Source of the DNA: JBDRLV01 sp043812755
Lineage (GTDB): Bacteria > Patescibacteriota > Patescibacteriia > UBA9934 > GWF2-40-263
Direction of reading: 5' to 3'
Length of the DNA stretch: 6,572 bases
NCBI GenBank assembly: GCA_043812755.1
Contig: JBDRLV010000027.1
Span: 1-6,572 of the forward strand
The notes beneath the pieces were generated by a model. That model saw only the letters and a program-made list of their open reading frames with translations, was not told where the DNA came from and did no database searches. Positions within the stretch are counted from its first letter, which is position 1, and the number at the start of each line of letters is the position of its first letter. Of this stretch, positions 6,408 to 6,572 are shown in pieces. A program made the position numbers and the translations under genes.

Positions 6408-6572
6408 TTAAGCATGTTTCTCAAGATAATCAAGATAGCATTCTCTACACAGAACTCGCCTTCTAGGATACCTTAAATTTACACTTGTGAGAACCCCTTT
6501 TTTACACAAATTACACACTTTTTGCTCAAACCTCATGATCTGCCCTTTTTTAGCCAAATCAAAATAACGGGA
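6408..6572 (-). CDS. Cys-rich tandem-array protein, paralogue 5 (only the C-terminal 54 residues)
   Basis: The frame runs from the right edge to TAA at 6410-6408. The tail carries the family's zinc ribbon at the same spacing as the complete copies, C-x2-C-x18-C-x2-C (VCNLCKKG, then LCRECYLDYLE). It ends EKHA in place of EQYG or EEKG. This is the most divergent tail of the four seen (for example KKG in place of SKE, and RYPRRR before the second pair). The preceding residues (SRYFDLAKKGQIM) fit the helical stretch before the ribbon in the other copies, though weakly. The N-terminus and any promoter for the array lie outside the window. Confidence 0.85.
   Translation of the reverse strand, partial: SRYFDLAKKGQIMRFEQKVCNLCKKGVLTSVNLRYPRRRVLCRECYLDYLEKHA

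Noticed and set aside
1..6572. A recoded genome (TGA read as glycine, as in some CPR lineages).
   Set aside because: All five frames read through with the standard bacterial code and have no in-frame TGA. Visible stops are TAA or TAG, but four stops are too few to infer more.

Overview
The window is a leftward (minus-strand) tandem array of five paralogous genes and essentially nothing else. Three copies are complete (577, 578 and 575 residues). A fourth is cut at the left edge, keeping its first 274 residues. A fifth is cut at the right edge, keeping its last 54 residues. No RNA gene, CRISPR array, transposase or other kind of gene is visible, and no gap without a gene exceeds 300 bases.

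The proteins are large, soluble and cysteine-rich, with no signal peptide or membrane segment. I recognise the layout as a family common in Patescibacteria (Candidate Phyla Radiation) whose function is unknown. This rests on memory of the motifs: a 'FYKK..VPPP..P..R' N-terminal module, runs of 'NC..C' before 'CFGCVGLRKKK..IFNKEYSEDEYW', and a C-terminal CxxC/CxxC zinc ribbon ending 'YC..CY..YLE'. The AT-rich DNA, overlapping or tightly packed genes and cytoplasmic proteins fit a CPR genome, but phylum-level placement is inference. The standard bacterial code works throughout, with no in-frame TGA. All four visible stop codons are TAA or TAG.

In transcription order (right to left): paralogue 5 tail (6572-6408), palindromic elements (6402-6254), paralogue 4 (6238-4511), palindrome (4500-4409), paralogue 3 (4397-2661), palindrome (2653-2558), paralogue 2 (2548-815), then paralogue 1 (822 to the left edge), which overlaps the end of paralogue 2 by 8 bases. 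Three of the four gene junctions are filled almost exactly by a GC-richer inverted repeat whose arms read TGTCATCCTGAG / CTCAGGATGACA. The fourth junction has no element and shows the overlapping arrangement.

Each complete protein reads as a doubled design. An N-terminal module with a cysteine-depleted ribbon is matched by a C-terminal module with an intact ribbon. Between them are two Cys-rich arrays in a 3/6-residue register, each followed by an 'N..[LY][ST]E.E[WY]' segment. The copies keep this framework but differ strongly in a stretch between the two arrays and in the acidic linker before the C-terminal module. That suggests a set of related proteins with different binding faces, made from one transcript. 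The function cannot be named from the sequence.
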